From Megasphaera sp. AM44-1BH (GTDB taxonomy: Bacteria > Bacillota > Negativicutes > Veillonellales > Megasphaeraceae), in the NCBI RefSeq assembly GCF_003467125.1, contig NZ_QSFA01000012.1, positions 1 to 64,000 on the forward strand: a DNA stretch of 64,000 nucleotides, written 5' to 3'. Below the pieces are notes generated by a model. That model made no database searches. It was not told the DNA's origin and saw only the letters and a list, made by a program, of their open reading frames with translations. The position numbers were made by a program, and so were the translations under genes. Shown one piece after another: positions 32,385-41,369 of the stretch. Numbering within the stretch: position 1 is the first letter of the stretch; every line of letters begins with the position of its first letter.

Positions 32385-32493
32385 GCTGCGCCTCCATCAC
32401 CAAATAGTAAGTAATATGTAAATTGGAACACACTTATGATACCATAAAGAATTTTATCCTGCCAGTATCAGTTTGTATTTTTGGATTGTCTCT

Positions 32494-33879
32494 CTACTTC
32501 ACGCCTGCCAGTTTGGCCGGGTCCATATGGGCATCGAACTGTTCCGCCGTGACCCATCCGCTCTGAAGGGCGGCTTCCCGCAGGGTCAGTCCTTCTTTGG
32601 CTGCTTTTTTGGCAATGAGGCAGGCTTTGTCATAGCCTACGACCGGGACCAGGCCCGTAACGAGGATCAGCGACTGGTGAAGGTTATAGTCGATTCTGGC
32701 CAGATTGGGGCGGATGCCGGTAACGCAGTGGCTGCGGAAGGAATCCATGACGTCGCCAAGAAGGCGGATAGACTGGATGAGATTGTACGCAATGACCGGC
32801 ATGAAGACATTCAGTTCGAAATTTCCCTGGCTGGCGGCAAATCCCATGGCTGCATCATTGCCCATGACCTGGACGGCCACCATGGTGACGGCTTCGCACT
32901 GGGTCGGATTTACCTTGCTGGGCATGATGGAGCTGCCCGGTTCGTTTTCCGGTATGAAGAGTTCCCCGATGCCACAGCGCGGGCCAGAAGACAGCCAGCG
33001 GACGTCGTTGGCGATTTTCATGAGGTCGCAGGCCAGGGCCTTCAGCATGCCGTGGACGACGACCAGTTCATCTTTGCTCGTAAGGGACTGGAATTTGTTC
33101 GGTGCCGTATGGAAGGCCGTGCCAGTCAGCTGGCTGACGATTTCCGCAAAGCGCACGTCATAGCCTTCGGGGCAGTTGATGCCCGTTCCGACGGCAGTCC
33201 CGCCCATAGCCAGGTCGCGCAGGAAATCGACGCCCTTTGTCAGCATTTCTTTGTCGCGCTGGATCATACGGGTCCAGCCGCTGAATTCCTGTCCCAGCGT
33301 GAGCGGTGTCGCATCCTGAAGATGCGTACGGCCAATCTTGACGATATCCTTAAATTCCACTTCTTTATCATGAAGTGCCCCGTACAGCCGGTCCATAGCG
33401 GGAAAGAGATGCCCTTCGATGAGCAGGACGCCTGCCATGTGCAGTCCCGTCGGGAATGTGTCATTGGAACTCTGGGAATGATTGACATGGTCATTGGGAT
33501 GGACCGTTTCGTCTATGCCCTGTTCCTTCAGGATCTGAACAGCCCGGTGAGCTACGACTTCATTGATGTTCATATTGAACTGTGTCCCACTTCCCGTCAT
33601 CCAGACCGACAGCGGGAAATTGCCGTCCAGTTTTCCGGCAAGGATGTCATCACAGGCCTGTACGATGGCATCAGCCCGTTCGGGCGTAACGACCCCCAGT
33701 TCCTTATTGGTCAGAGCGGCGGCTTTTTTCAGATAGGCAAAGACCGTCACCATTTCCGATGGGATTTTTTCCGTCCCGATACGGAAATTTTCAAAACTGC
33801 GCTGTGTCTGGGCTCCCCACAATTTGTCGGCGGGAACCTTAATTTCTCCCATTGAATCTTTTTCTATACGATATTCCAT
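32494..33879 (-). CDS. fumC: Class II fumarate hydratase
   Basis: Interconverts fumarate and malate. The 461-residue protein has the superfamily signature GSSIMPSKVNPTQCEA with the catalytic serine, the fumarase-type N-terminus VPADKLWGAQTQRSFENF, TGSGTQFNMNINEV and NDHVNHSQSSNDTFPTG. Aspartase and adenylosuccinate lyase are less likely from these blocks. It follows the purD terminator by about 30 nt with no clear promoter, so read-through from the purine operon may supply it; PurB activity makes fumarate. Confidence 0.93.
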   Translation of the reverse strand: MEYRIEKDSMGEIKVPADKLWGAQTQRSFENFRIGTEKIPSEMVTVFAYLKKAAALTNKELGVVTPERADAIVQACDDILAGKLDGNFPLSVWMTGSGTQFNMNINEVVAHRAVQILKEQGIDETVHPNDHVNHSQSSNDTFPTGLHMAGVLLIEGHLFPAMDRLYGALHDKEVEFKDIVKIGRTHLQDATPLTLGQEFSGWTRMIQRDKEMLTKGVDFLRDLAMGGTAVGTGINCPEGYDVRFAEIVSQLTGTAFHTAPNKFQSLTSKDELVVVHGMLKALACDLMKIANDVRWLSSGPRCGIGELFIPENEPGSSIMPSKVNPTQCEAVTMVAVQVMGNDAAMGFAASQGNFELNVFMPVIAYNLIQSIRLLGDVMDSFRSHCVTGIRPNLARIDYNLHQSLILVTGLVPVVGYDKACLIAKKAAKEGLTLREAALQSGWVTAEQFDAHMDPAKLAGVK

Positions 33880-33905
33880 ACAGTATCTCCCCTGTCATGC
33901 AGACA

Positions 33906-33936
33906 GAAAAAACCCAGGACCCTCGTGGATCCCGGG
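33906..33936 (-). terminator. Terminator of the purine operon
   Basis: Minus-strand CCCGGGATCC, loop ACGAG, GGTCCTGGG, then TTTTTT. It lies 22 nt after purD and marks the end of purE-F-M-N-H-D. Confidence 0.82.
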
Positions 33937-33958
33937 CCTCATTGCCTGGTATCTAGTA

Positions 33959-35230
33959 TTATGTTAAATGGCGCAACCCTTTGGCGCCGATATCCGAGCG
34001 GACCTGCTGTCCATCAAAGGAAATCCGGCGGACATTGGCATAGGCTTTGTCAATCGCCGCTTTCAGGTCCTCTCCCAAAGCCGTCACGCCGAGGACGCGG
34101 CCGCCATGGGTCTGATATACTCCATCCACTTTCTTCGTTCCCGAATGGAACACGACGACATCGTCATCTACAGCGTCGAGGCCGGAAATGACATCGCCTT
34201 TATGGCTGGATGCCGGGTACCCCTTGCTGGCCATGATGACGCAGCAGGCAGAGCCTGGTTTCCAGTGGACCATATCGCTGCGCAGCGTTCCCTGGGTGCA
34301 GGCATACATGATCTGTGCCAGGTCACCGTCGAGGAGCGGCAGGACAGCCTGGGTTTCCGGATCGCCGAAACGGCAGTTGAATTCCACGACTTTCGGGCCA
34401 TCGGCGGTAATCATCAGTCCGGCATACAAACAGCCCTGATAGGTAATGCCTTCTTTTGCAAGGCCCTGGACGACAGGAACGAGAATTGTATCGTATACGG
34501 TCTGGACCAGTTCCGGTGTCAGTACCGGTGCCGGGGCATAGGCACCCATGCCGCCCGTGTTGGGGCCTTCGTCGTTATCGAAGATGCGCTTGTGGTCCTG
34601 GGCCGGGATCATGGGCACAATGGTCTTGCCATCGACAAATGCCAGGAGGCTGGCTTCTTCGCCGACCATGCATTCTTCAATGACGATACGGCCGCCGGAC
34701 GCGCCAAAGATATGGTCTTCCATCATGGCGTTCACCGCATCTACGGCTTCTTCTACAGTCTGTGCCACGACGACGCCTTTGCCGGCTGCCAGGCCATCGG
34801 CCTTGACGACGATAGGAGCTCCCATTTTATGGATATACTCTTTTGCCGCATTGCCATCAGTGAAAGACGCATAGGCCGCCGTCGGCACATGGTACTTCTT
34901 CATGAGATTCTTGGCGAATACCTTGGAGCCTTCCATCTGGGCCGCTGCCTTGTTGGGGCCAAAGACGGCAATGCCCTTTTTCTGGCACACGTCGGCAATG
35001 CCTTCCGTCAGTGGGACTTCCGGCCCGACGACGATCATGTCTATGCCTTTTTCTGCGGCAAAATCAGCAATGCGGTCCAGTTCTTCTACTCCGATGGGCA
35101 CACATTCCGCCACGTCTGCCATGGCATCACTGCCGGGCAGGGCATACAACTTTTCTACGCTCGGGCTCTGGGCTAATTTCCAGGCCAGGGTATGTTCACG
35201 GCCACCGCCGCCGATTACGGCTACGTTCAT
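33959..35230 (-). CDS. purD: Phosphoribosylamine-glycine ligase
   Basis: ATP-grasp enzyme joining 5-phosphoribosylamine and glycine to GAR. The 423-residue protein has the N-terminal VIGGGGREHTLAWKLA, the ATP-grasp core KADGLAAGKGVVVA and EECMVGEEASLLAF, and the signature EFNCRFGDPETQAVLP. The length is normal. Its start overlaps the purH stop by one base, and it is the last gene before the operon terminator. Confidence 0.97.
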   Translation of the reverse strand: MNVAVIGGGGREHTLAWKLAQSPSVEKLYALPGSDAMADVAECVPIGVEELDRIADFAAEKGIDMIVVGPEVPLTEGIADVCQKKGIAVFGPNKAAAQMEGSKVFAKNLMKKYHVPTAAYASFTDGNAAKEYIHKMGAPIVVKADGLAAGKGVVVAQTVEEAVDAVNAMMEDHIFGASGGRIVIEECMVGEEASLLAFVDGKTIVPMIPAQDHKRIFDNDEGPNTGGMGAYAPAPVLTPELVQTVYDTILVPVVQGLAKEGITYQGCLYAGLMITADGPKVVEFNCRFGDPETQAVLPLLDGDLAQIMYACTQGTLRSDMVHWKPGSACCVIMASKGYPASSHKGDVISGLDAVDDDVVVFHSGTKKVDGVYQTHGGRVLGVTALGEDLKAAIDKAYANVRRISFDGQQVRSDIGAKGLRHLT

Positions 35231-35835
35231 CAGTCAGCCGCCCCCTTTTCTACTTGTTCCGACAAGTAGGCAGCAATAGCGGTATCATACTGTGCCGTAT
35301 GCTGGAAGGCTTCCCGTGCCAGTTCCAGACGGTAGGTATCGGTAAATTCGCCATCTTTTTTCAGGATATCGATGATTTCGCCATACTTGGCCGGATTGGT
35401 AACGATAGCGACGTATTTATTGTTTTTAGCCGAAGCACGGACCATGCAGGGGCCACCAATATCGATATTTTCAATAGCTTCTGCCAGTGTGACGCCCGGT
35501 TTGGCAATCGTCTGCTGGAAAGGATACAGGTTGACTACGACCAGATCGATGGGGGTAATGCCATGATCTTTCATATCCTGGACGTGGGACGGATTGTCAC
35601 GGACGGCCAGAATGGCACCGTGGATTTTCGGATGAAGCGTCTTGACACGGCCATCCATCATTTCTGGAAAGCCCGTTACATCCTGCACAGCCATGACAGG
35701 AACACCAGCTTCTTTTAAAGTCCGCATGGTACCGCCTGTCGAAATAATTTCAATACCGAGATCAGCCAGAGCTTTGCCCAGTTCAACAATTCCCGTCTTA
35801 TCGGATACACTGAGAAGCGCGCGTTTTACCTTCAT
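35230..35835 (-). CDS. purH: IMP cyclohydrolase domain only (half-size PurH)
   Basis: A 201-residue protein equivalent to the N-terminal MGS-like domain of bifunctional PurH, which closes FAICAR to IMP. ALLSVSDKTGIVELGKAL, IISTGGTMRTLKEAGV, GRVKTLHPKIHGAI and IDIGGPCMVRASAKN are all present. The AICAR transformylase domain (about 300 residues) that normally follows is missing, and the protein ends cleanly with LSEQVEKGAAD directly before purD. The next open frame is purD, so this is not a simple frameshift. The formyl transfer must be done by a separate protein outside the window. Confidence 0.93.
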   Translation of the reverse strand: MKVKRALLSVSDKTGIVELGKALADLGIEIISTGGTMRTLKEAGVPVMAVQDVTGFPEMMDGRVKTLHPKIHGAILAVRDNPSHVQDMKDHGITPIDLVVVNLYPFQQTIAKPGVTLAEAIENIDIGGPCMVRASAKNNKYVAIVTNPAKYGEIIDILKKDGEFTDTYRLELAREAFQHTAQYDTAIAAYLSEQVEKGAAD

Positions 35836-35847
35836 GATATTTCCTCC

Positions 35848-36465
35848 TTAACCCTGAGTGCCACGGACGACATTGCCGTCTATAGTCAATTTATCATCGC
35901 AGAAAAGCTGTACGGCCCGGACATAGGTCGGATGTTCCTTCGTCAGGATCCGGGCTGCCAGCGTATCTTCCGTATCGTCTTCCAGAACAGGGACAGCTGA
36001 CTGCAGGATAATCGGGCCGGCATCCATGTCGGGAACGACGAAGTGGACCGTGCATCCTGCAATTTTTACACCCGCTGCGACAGCCTGTCCCTGGGCGTGA
36101 AGGCCACGGAAACTGGGCAGCAATGCCGGGTGGATATTGATGATTTTATGTTCATAGTGGGAAATGAAATCACTGCTTAGAAGGCGCATGAACCCTGCCA
36201 GGCAGATGACATCGGCCGCATACGGCGCAATGGCATCGAGGATATACTGTTCGAATGCCTGTTTGCTGGCAAAGGACTTGCGGTCGGCTACGATGACCGG
36301 CACGCCCCAGGATTTTGCCTTGTCGATGCAGGCTGCCCCGGGGATATCCGTTACGAGCGCCTTGATTTCCGCATTGATCGTGCCATTTTCTACGGCTTCG
36401 TGGAGCGCTTCCGCGTTGGAACCGCGTCCGGAAGCAAAAATGACCATCCGTTTTTTAGTCATCAA
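35848..36465 (-). CDS. purN: Phosphoribosylglycinamide formyltransferase
   Basis: Transfers a formyl group from 10-formyl-THF to GAR. The 205-residue GART shows VIFASGRGSNAEALHEAV, the catalytic block ICLAGFMRLLSSDFISHY, NIHPALLPSFRGLHAQGQAV with the catalytic histidine, and CTVHFVVPDMDAGPII with the aspartate. It overlaps purM by 11 nt and is followed by purH after 12 nt. Confidence 0.97.
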   Translation of the reverse strand: MMTKKRMVIFASGRGSNAEALHEAVENGTINAEIKALVTDIPGAACIDKAKSWGVPVIVADRKSFASKQAFEQYILDAIAPYAADVICLAGFMRLLSSDFISHYEHKIINIHPALLPSFRGLHAQGQAVAAGVKIAGCTVHFVVPDMDAGPIILQSAVPVLEDDTEDTLAARILTKEHPTYVRAVQLFCDDKLTIDGNVVRGTQG

Positions 36466-37516
36466 AAGCGCCTCCCTTGAGGGTTACACGGACATCACTC
36501 TGAACGGCCTTGCCGATGACATAGGCCTTTTCGCCGCGGCTGGACAGATTTTCCAGTACGGCATCGGCTTCATCAGGAGAAACGATCATAATCATGCCGA
36601 TGCCCATATTGAAGGTACGGTACATTTCTTCTTTTGCCACGTCGCCCCACTTCTGCAGCAGGCCGAAAATCGGGAGCTGCGGCCACGACGTCACATCGAT
36701 TTCTACGCCGATTCCCTTCGGCAGGACGCGGGGGATATTTTCATAGAAGCCGCCACCGGTGATGTGTACCATGCCCTTGACGTTGAAATTGCGGATAATC
36801 GGCAGGCACGGACGGGGATAGAGGCGGGTCGGCGTGAGCAGGCATTCCCCGATGGTCATACCCAGTTCATCAATGTACTGATCCAGTTTCATATTCTGCC
36901 GTTCAAAAACGATTTTGCGTACCAGTGAGAAGCCGTTGGAATGGACGCCTGTAGATGGAAGGCCAATGAGCACGTCGCCATCCTGTATGGTTTCCCCGGT
37001 GATTACCTTGTCCCGGTCTACGATGCCGACGCCAAATCCGGCCAGATCATAGTCGTCTTTGGCATAAAAGCCGGCCATTTCAGCGGTTTCACCGCCGAGG
37101 AGCGCACAGCCCGATTCTTCGCAGGCATGGGCAACGCCCTTGACGATGGTAGCGACCTGGACGGGATCCAGTTTGCCGACGGCAATGTAATCGAGGAAAA
37201 ACAGAGGTTCCGCACCCTGTACGAGCACGTCGTTGATGGACATGGCAACGCAGTCCTGACCGACTGTATCATGCTTGTTCATCATGATAGCCAGGCGCAG
37301 TTTCGTCCCAACCCCGTCGGTACCGCTGACGAGAATCGGTTTCTTTATCTTGCTGTCCATAAGGGAAAAGAGTCCGCCAAATCCGCCGAGGTCACCGAGT
37401 ACTTCCGGGCGGTACGTCGCCTTTACAGAATCTTTCATGAGTTCTACGGCTTTGTTGCCGGCATCGATATCTACGCCAGCGTCTGCATAGGTCAAACCTT
37501 TTTTATTCGAGAGCAT
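36455..37516 (-). CDS. purM: Phosphoribosylformylglycinamidine cyclo-ligase
   Basis: AIR synthetase, ATP-dependent ring closure of FGAM. The 353-residue protein has TYADAGVDIDAGNKAVEL, PILVSGTDGVGTKLRLA, the GGETAEMAGFY signature, GLPSTGVHSNGFSLVRK and HITGGGFYENIPRVLP. I start at ATG 37516, after GGAAGGAG; it overlaps the purF end by 14 nt, so translation is coupled. Confidence 0.97.
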   Translation of the reverse strand: MLSNKKGLTYADAGVDIDAGNKAVELMKDSVKATYRPEVLGDLGGFGGLFSLMDSKIKKPILVSGTDGVGTKLRLAIMMNKHDTVGQDCVAMSINDVLVQGAEPLFFLDYIAVGKLDPVQVATIVKGVAHACEESGCALLGGETAEMAGFYAKDDYDLAGFGVGIVDRDKVITGETIQDGDVLIGLPSTGVHSNGFSLVRKIVFERQNMKLDQYIDELGMTIGECLLTPTRLYPRPCLPIIRNFNVKGMVHITGGGFYENIPRVLPKGIGVEIDVTSWPQLPIFGLLQKWGDVAKEEMYRTFNMGIGMIMIVSPDEADAVLENLSSRGEKAYVIGKAVQSDVRVTLKGGAFDD

Positions 37517-38921
37517 ATTTTTCTCCTTCCTCATTGGTCACAGGAATGTCTGTCGGATAGTCATTATTGAAGCAGGCCAGGCACAGGTCTTCTTTCGGAA
37601 TACCCGGGATGGCCCGGCACAGGCCGTCGATAGAAATGAAATGCAGTTTATCGACACCGATGTATTTGCGGATTTCTTCCACGCTCAGGGCGGAGGCGAT
37701 GAGTTCCTTGCGCACAGACGTGTCGATGCCGTAGAAGCAGGAATACATGATGGGCGGTGCCGAGACGCACATGTATACTTCTTTGGCACCGGCTTCGCGG
37801 AGCATCTTGCAGATGATGCCGCTGGTCGTGCCACGGACGATCGAGTCATCTACCATGACGATACGCTTGCCCTGTACGACCGATTTGACTACGTTGAGCT
37901 TCATCCGTACGGCCAGTTCCCGTTCTTTCTGGTTCGGCTTGATGAAGGTACGGCCCATGTAGCGGTTCTTGATGAGGCCATGATTGAAGGGGATGCCCGA
38001 TGCCATGGAATAGCCGATAGCTGCCGTATTGCCGCTGTCGGGGACGGAAATGACCAAGTCCGCATCATACTGGGTTTCATTCCACATTTCTTTCCCCATA
38101 TTGAGGCGCGCCTGATAAATATCCTGTCCATCGATGACGCTGTCCGGACGGGCAAAATAGATATATTCAAAGGAACATATCTGCTTGCGGTCCGCCTTGC
38201 CATAGAAATAGGATTTGACGCCATCTTCACTGATTTCCACGACTTCACCGGGCTGTACGTCACGGACGAACGTGGCTCCCAGTGCATCGAGGCCGCACGT
38301 TTCCGAGGCAATGACCCAGCCGCCGGTCGTCGTCCGACCAATACAGAGGGGCCGGAATCCGTAGGCATCGCGGATACCATAGAGGCGGTCTTTGGTCATG
38401 GCAACGATGGAAAACGCTCCCTGGATGCGGTTCATGCTTTCCTTGATGCGTTCTACGATAGTCGTCTGGCGGCTGCGGCTGATGAGGTTGACGATCAGTT
38501 CCGTATCCATCGTCGTCTGGAAGGTGACGCCGCTGGCATCGAGTTCTTCCCGCAGTTCCCGCGTATTGGTCAGGTTGCCGTTATGGGCCAGCGCAATCTG
38601 GCCGAAGGAAGAATAGACGGCAAGTGGCTGGATATTGCGGGGATTATTCGAGCCCGTCGTCGAATACCGGACGTGGCCGATGCCGATGTGGCCGCCCAGA
38701 TCTTCGGGGACGCCTTTTTCAAAGACCGTACTGATCAGGCCCATACCGCGGTAAGTATGAATGTCATGTCCATCGGTCAATGCAATGCCGCCACTTTCCT
38801 GACCGCGGTGCTGGAGAGCAAATAAGCCCCAGTACAAATATCGCGGTATATCCAGCGTTTTGTCAAAAATACCGATAACACCGCACTCTTCGTGCTGTTT
38901 GTCCCAAATCGAATCGTACAT
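37503..38921 (-). CDS. purF: Amidophosphoribosyltransferase
   Basis: First committed step: PRPP plus glutamine to phosphoribosylamine. The 472-residue precursor has a 12-residue propeptide before catalytic Cys13 (EECGVIGIF), as in the Bacillus-type enzyme with an iron-sulfur cluster. The glutaminase continues with HRGQESGGIA and HNGNLTNTRELREEL; the PRPP-binding loop is IVMVDDSIVRGTTS. The C-terminal CLACFNNDYPTDIP supplies cluster cysteines. It follows purE in the operon. Confidence 0.97.
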   Translation of the reverse strand: MYDSIWDKQHEECGVIGIFDKTLDIPRYLYWGLFALQHRGQESGGIALTDGHDIHTYRGMGLISTVFEKGVPEDLGGHIGIGHVRYSTTGSNNPRNIQPLAVYSSFGQIALAHNGNLTNTRELREELDASGVTFQTTMDTELIVNLISRSRQTTIVERIKESMNRIQGAFSIVAMTKDRLYGIRDAYGFRPLCIGRTTTGGWVIASETCGLDALGATFVRDVQPGEVVEISEDGVKSYFYGKADRKQICSFEYIYFARPDSVIDGQDIYQARLNMGKEMWNETQYDADLVISVPDSGNTAAIGYSMASGIPFNHGLIKNRYMGRTFIKPNQKERELAVRMKLNVVKSVVQGKRIVMVDDSIVRGTTSGIICKMLREAGAKEVYMCVSAPPIMYSCFYGIDTSVRKELIASALSVEEIRKYIGVDKLHFISIDGLCRAIPGIPKEDLCLACFNNDYPTDIPVTNEEGEKYALE

Positions 38922-38975
38922 TATGAGGGAACCTCCTGTATGTGAAAATCTATCTATGGTAATAAGGGTCGTTCA

Positions 38976-39530
38976 CTATTTTTTAAATGCCTGCAGTACC
39001 TGGCCGGCTGCGTTGTTCAGCTTCGTCTTGACGGTATCACTGGTCTTGAGCATCTGCTGCAGTTTGTCGTTCTTTTCCATGACCTGGCGGGTCATTTTTT
39101 CCCGATATGCCTTATATCTCGCTGCCAGTTCGGGATCGCTGACGGCGCCGATCTGGATGGCAAAGAGCGCCGCGTTCTTTGCCCCGTTGATAGCCATGGT
39201 GGCCACGGGCATCCCCGACGGCATCTGTACGATAGCCAGGAGCGCGTCCATCCCTTTCAGGCTGCCGCTTTCCAGCGGTACCCCGATGACCGGGAGGGTC
39301 GTATAGCTGGCAATGACTCCGGGAAGGTGCGCAGCCATGCCGGCGCCGGCAATGATGCAGCTCAGTCCCCTGTCCTGCGCTGTAGAAGCAAACTCCCTGA
39401 CTTCGGCTGGTGTACGATGGGCTGAAGCCAGCAGTACTTCACATTCCACACCAAAATCATTAAACAAATCAAAAGCCTTTTTCATTACGGGAATATCGGA
39501 ATCGCTTCCCAGGACCAAACCGACTTTCAT
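38976..39530 (-). CDS. purE: N5-carboxyaminoimidazole ribonucleotide mutase
   Basis: Class I PurE, converting N5-CAIR to CAIR. GSDSDIPVMKKAFDLFNDFG, LASAHRTPAEV, IAGAGMAAHLPGVIAS and PVIGVPLESGSLKGMDAL are all intact. At 184 residues it is about 15-20 longer than most, with a charged C-terminal tail (KNDKLQQMLKTSDTVKTK). No purK is in the window. GAGGAGG precedes the ATG. It is the first gene after a leader with a short ORF and a terminator hairpin. Confidence 0.96.
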   Translation of the reverse strand: MKVGLVLGSDSDIPVMKKAFDLFNDFGVECEVLLASAHRTPAEVREFASTAQDRGLSCIIAGAGMAAHLPGVIASYTTLPVIGVPLESGSLKGMDALLAIVQMPSGMPVATMAINGAKNAALFAIQIGAVSDPELAARYKAYREKMTRQVMEKNDKLQQMLKTSDTVKTKLNNAAGQVLQAFKK

Positions 39531-39550
39531 TCTAACCCCTCCTCAGAAAA

Positions 39551-39589
39551 CACAAAACCCAAAGGAGACATAATATCACCTTTGGGTTT
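39551..39589 (-). terminator. Attenuator hairpin in the purE leader
   Basis: AAACCCAAAGG (39555-39565) and CCTTTGGGTTT (39579-39589) form a perfect 11-bp stem with a 13-nt loop, followed on the minus strand by TTTTGTGTTTTC. It lies between the leader ORF stop and the purE ribosome site, so it can stop transcription before the operon. Confidence 0.7.
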
Positions 39590-39595
39590 ATTCAC

Positions 39596-39661
39596 TTAGA
39601 CATACAGATAGCATGATACATGTACAAACCGTTTAGAACCAGCCCATAAACCTGTATACAT
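39596..39661 (-). CDS. Putative purine-operon leader peptide
   Basis: A 21-codon ORF (MYTGLWAGSKRFVHVSCYLY plus V) with AAGGAG at ideal spacing, ending 6 nt before the attenuator hairpin. It lies in the leader of about 170 nt between a near-consensus promoter and purE. The position of its stop relative to the hairpin suggests translation-coupled attenuation. No run of one amino acid is present, so the signal is unclear. Confidence 0.5.
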   Translation of the reverse strand: MYTGLWAGSKRFVHVSCYLYV

Positions 39662-39704
39662 GCTGCATCTCCTTATTAATATTGATAACATCGAATACAG
39701 TTTC

Positions 39705-39733
39705 ATTCTAACAAAAAGGGCGGGACGTGTCAA
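39705..39733 (-). promoter_or_regulatory. Purine operon promoter
   Basis: Minus-strand TTGACA (39728-39733), 17-bp spacer, TAGAAT (39705-39710), followed about 40 nt later by the leader ORF. This is a near-consensus sigma-A promoter for purE-F-M-N-H-D. Confidence 0.85.
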
Positions 39734-39779
39734 TGAAAATGCTATAACTAATGCATAATCCGGCATGCCGTAGATGTAT

Positions 39780-40499
39780 TTACAAAATCTTGGATAAAAA
39801 TTCTTTTGTCCGTTCTTCTTTGGGATGGAAAAACAGGTCATCGGGCTTTCCTTCTTCCAGGATATACCCGCCATCGACAAAGAGGACGCGGTCGGCCACT
39901 TCACGGGCAAACCCCATTTCATGGGTAACGATGGCCATGGCCATGCCGTCCCGTGCCAGGTCTTTGATGACGTCCAGGACTTCACGGACCATTTCCGGGT
40001 CCAGGGCAGACGTCGGTTCGTCAAAGAGCATGAATTTCGGTTTCATAGCCAGAGCCCGGGCAATGGCGACACGCTGCTGCTGCCCGCCGGACAGCGTTTC
40101 CGGATAGGCATCTTTCTTGTCTTCCAGCCCTACCTTACGAAGCAGATTGATGGCCGTTTCCTGTGCTTCTTTTTTGGAGACATGGCGCGTCTTCATAGGG
40201 GAAAGCATAATATTCTGCAGTACCGTCATGTGCGGGAAGAGATTGAACCGCTGGAATACCATGCCGACTTCCTTGCGGATATCGTTGATACTCTTGGCAT
40301 CATTCATACTGATGCCATCGACGATGATTTCTCCTGCCGTCGGCTGTTCCAGATAATTGATGCAGCGGAGAATCGTGCTCTTGCCGGATCCGGACGGCCC
40401 GATGATGACGACAACTTCCTTATCCTTGATTGTCAGATCGATTCCTTTCAGGACTTCATGGGTCCCAAAGCTTTTTTTCAGGCCTTTAATTTCTATCAT
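39780..40499 (-). CDS. Polar amino-acid ABC transporter, ATP-binding protein (GlnQ-like)
   Basis: A 239-residue ATPase of the polar amino-acid uptake family. Walker A is IIGPSGSGKST, the Q-loop GMVFQRFNLFPHMTV, the signature LSGGQQQRVAIARALA, Walker B MLFDEPTSALDPE and the H-loop IVTHEMGFAREVADR. The start is ATG 40499 (MIEIKGLKKSFG), overlapping the permease stop by 14 nt. No substrate-binding protein gene is next to it. The exact amino acid cannot be told. Confidence 0.94.
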   Translation of the reverse strand: MIEIKGLKKSFGTHEVLKGIDLTIKDKEVVVIIGPSGSGKSTILRCINYLEQPTAGEIIVDGISMNDAKSINDIRKEVGMVFQRFNLFPHMTVLQNIMLSPMKTRHVSKKEAQETAINLLRKVGLEDKKDAYPETLSGGQQQRVAIARALAMKPKFMLFDEPTSALDPEMVREVLDVIKDLARDGMAMAIVTHEMGFAREVADRVLFVDGGYILEEGKPDDLFFHPKEERTKEFLSKIL

Positions 40500-41151
40500 C
40501 TGTAGCAAACCTCTTTTCCAAGTAGCTGACCAGGCGTGCAATACCCAGGGTCATAATCAGGTAAATAGCGGCGACGGTCATCCAGATTTCAAAAGAGCCA
40601 TAGGTCTTGGCAATAATCAACTGGCCGCGCCGTGTCAGTTCTTCAAAGCCGATAACAGAGACCAGTGACGTTTCCTTGGTCATGGAAATGAATTCGTTGC
40701 CCAGTGGCGGGATGACGTGTTTGAATGCCTGCGGCAGGATGACATAGCGCATCGTCTGCCCCCACGAAAGGCCGAGAGACCGTCCGGCTTCCATCTGTCC
40801 CCGGTCTACGGACTGGATACCTGCACGGAAAATTTCCGATACATAGGCCCCGCTGTTAATGGAGCAGGCCGCAACCGCCGCGACAAAGGGGTTGATCCGT
40901 TCCCCGATGACCATAGGCAGGGCAAAATAAATGAGGAAGATCTGCACCAGCATAGGCGTACCGCGGATGACATTGACATAGCATACAGCGAGGATATTCA
41001 AGGCTTTCATATGGGAAAGGCGGCAGATACTGGTAATGAGGCCCAATACCAGGCCGATGCCGACTGCCATAGCCGTAATTTCAATCGTAACAGCCGCGCC
41101 CTGCAGCAGCAGGGGTATGGAGTCCAGAATTAACTGAAAATCAAACTTCAT
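40486..41151 (-). CDS. Polar amino-acid ABC transporter permease (GlnP/HisM-like)
   Basis: A 221-residue membrane subunit with about five helices. The HisMQ-type features RGTPMLVQIFLIYFALP and the EAA loop EIFRAGIQSVDRGQMEAGRS followed by LGLSWGQTMRYVILPQA identify the family. ATG 41151 lies 8 nt after GGAG; an upstream GTG is too close. It is preceded by a perfect-consensus promoter. The cognate binding protein must be encoded elsewhere. Confidence 0.93.
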   Translation of the reverse strand: MKFDFQLILDSIPLLLQGAAVTIEITAMAVGIGLVLGLITSICRLSHMKALNILAVCYVNVIRGTPMLVQIFLIYFALPMVIGERINPFVAAVAACSINSGAYVSEIFRAGIQSVDRGQMEAGRSLGLSWGQTMRYVILPQAFKHVIPPLGNEFISMTKETSLVSVIGFEELTRRGQLIIAKTYGSFEIWMTVAAIYLIMTLGIARLVSYLEKRFATDDRN

Positions 41152-41205
41152 GCCAAACACTCCTTCAAAAGAGGCAATAGAATAGTAAAAATAAACACTG
41201 TTCCT

Positions 41206-41234
41206 ATTATAATTGCATTAATATACGTTGTCAA
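41206..41234 (-). promoter_or_regulatory. Consensus promoter of the ABC transporter operon
   Basis: Minus-strand TTGACA (41229-41234), exactly 17 bp, TATAAT (41206-41211). It is a full sigma-A consensus, with a leader of about 50 nt to the permease start. Confidence 0.88.
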
Positions 41235-41295
41235 TCTCTTTTTATTCTTGTTTACAAAATTCTGTAACAAACGGACATTGTTCCTGTTCTAACGG

Positions 41296-41333
41296 AAAAA
41301 AAGGCGCCATCCCCATGAGGATAACGCCTTTTT
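41296..41333 (-). terminator. Terminator after thiE
   Basis: Minus-strand GGCG, ATCC, loop TCAT, GGAT, CGCC followed by TTTTTTT; the plus strand also ends in TTTTT. It closes the trmK-nif3-thiE operon. Confidence 0.8.
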
Positions 41334-41369
41334 GTCTATTACATACAGATATATATTAATTTATCGCCC

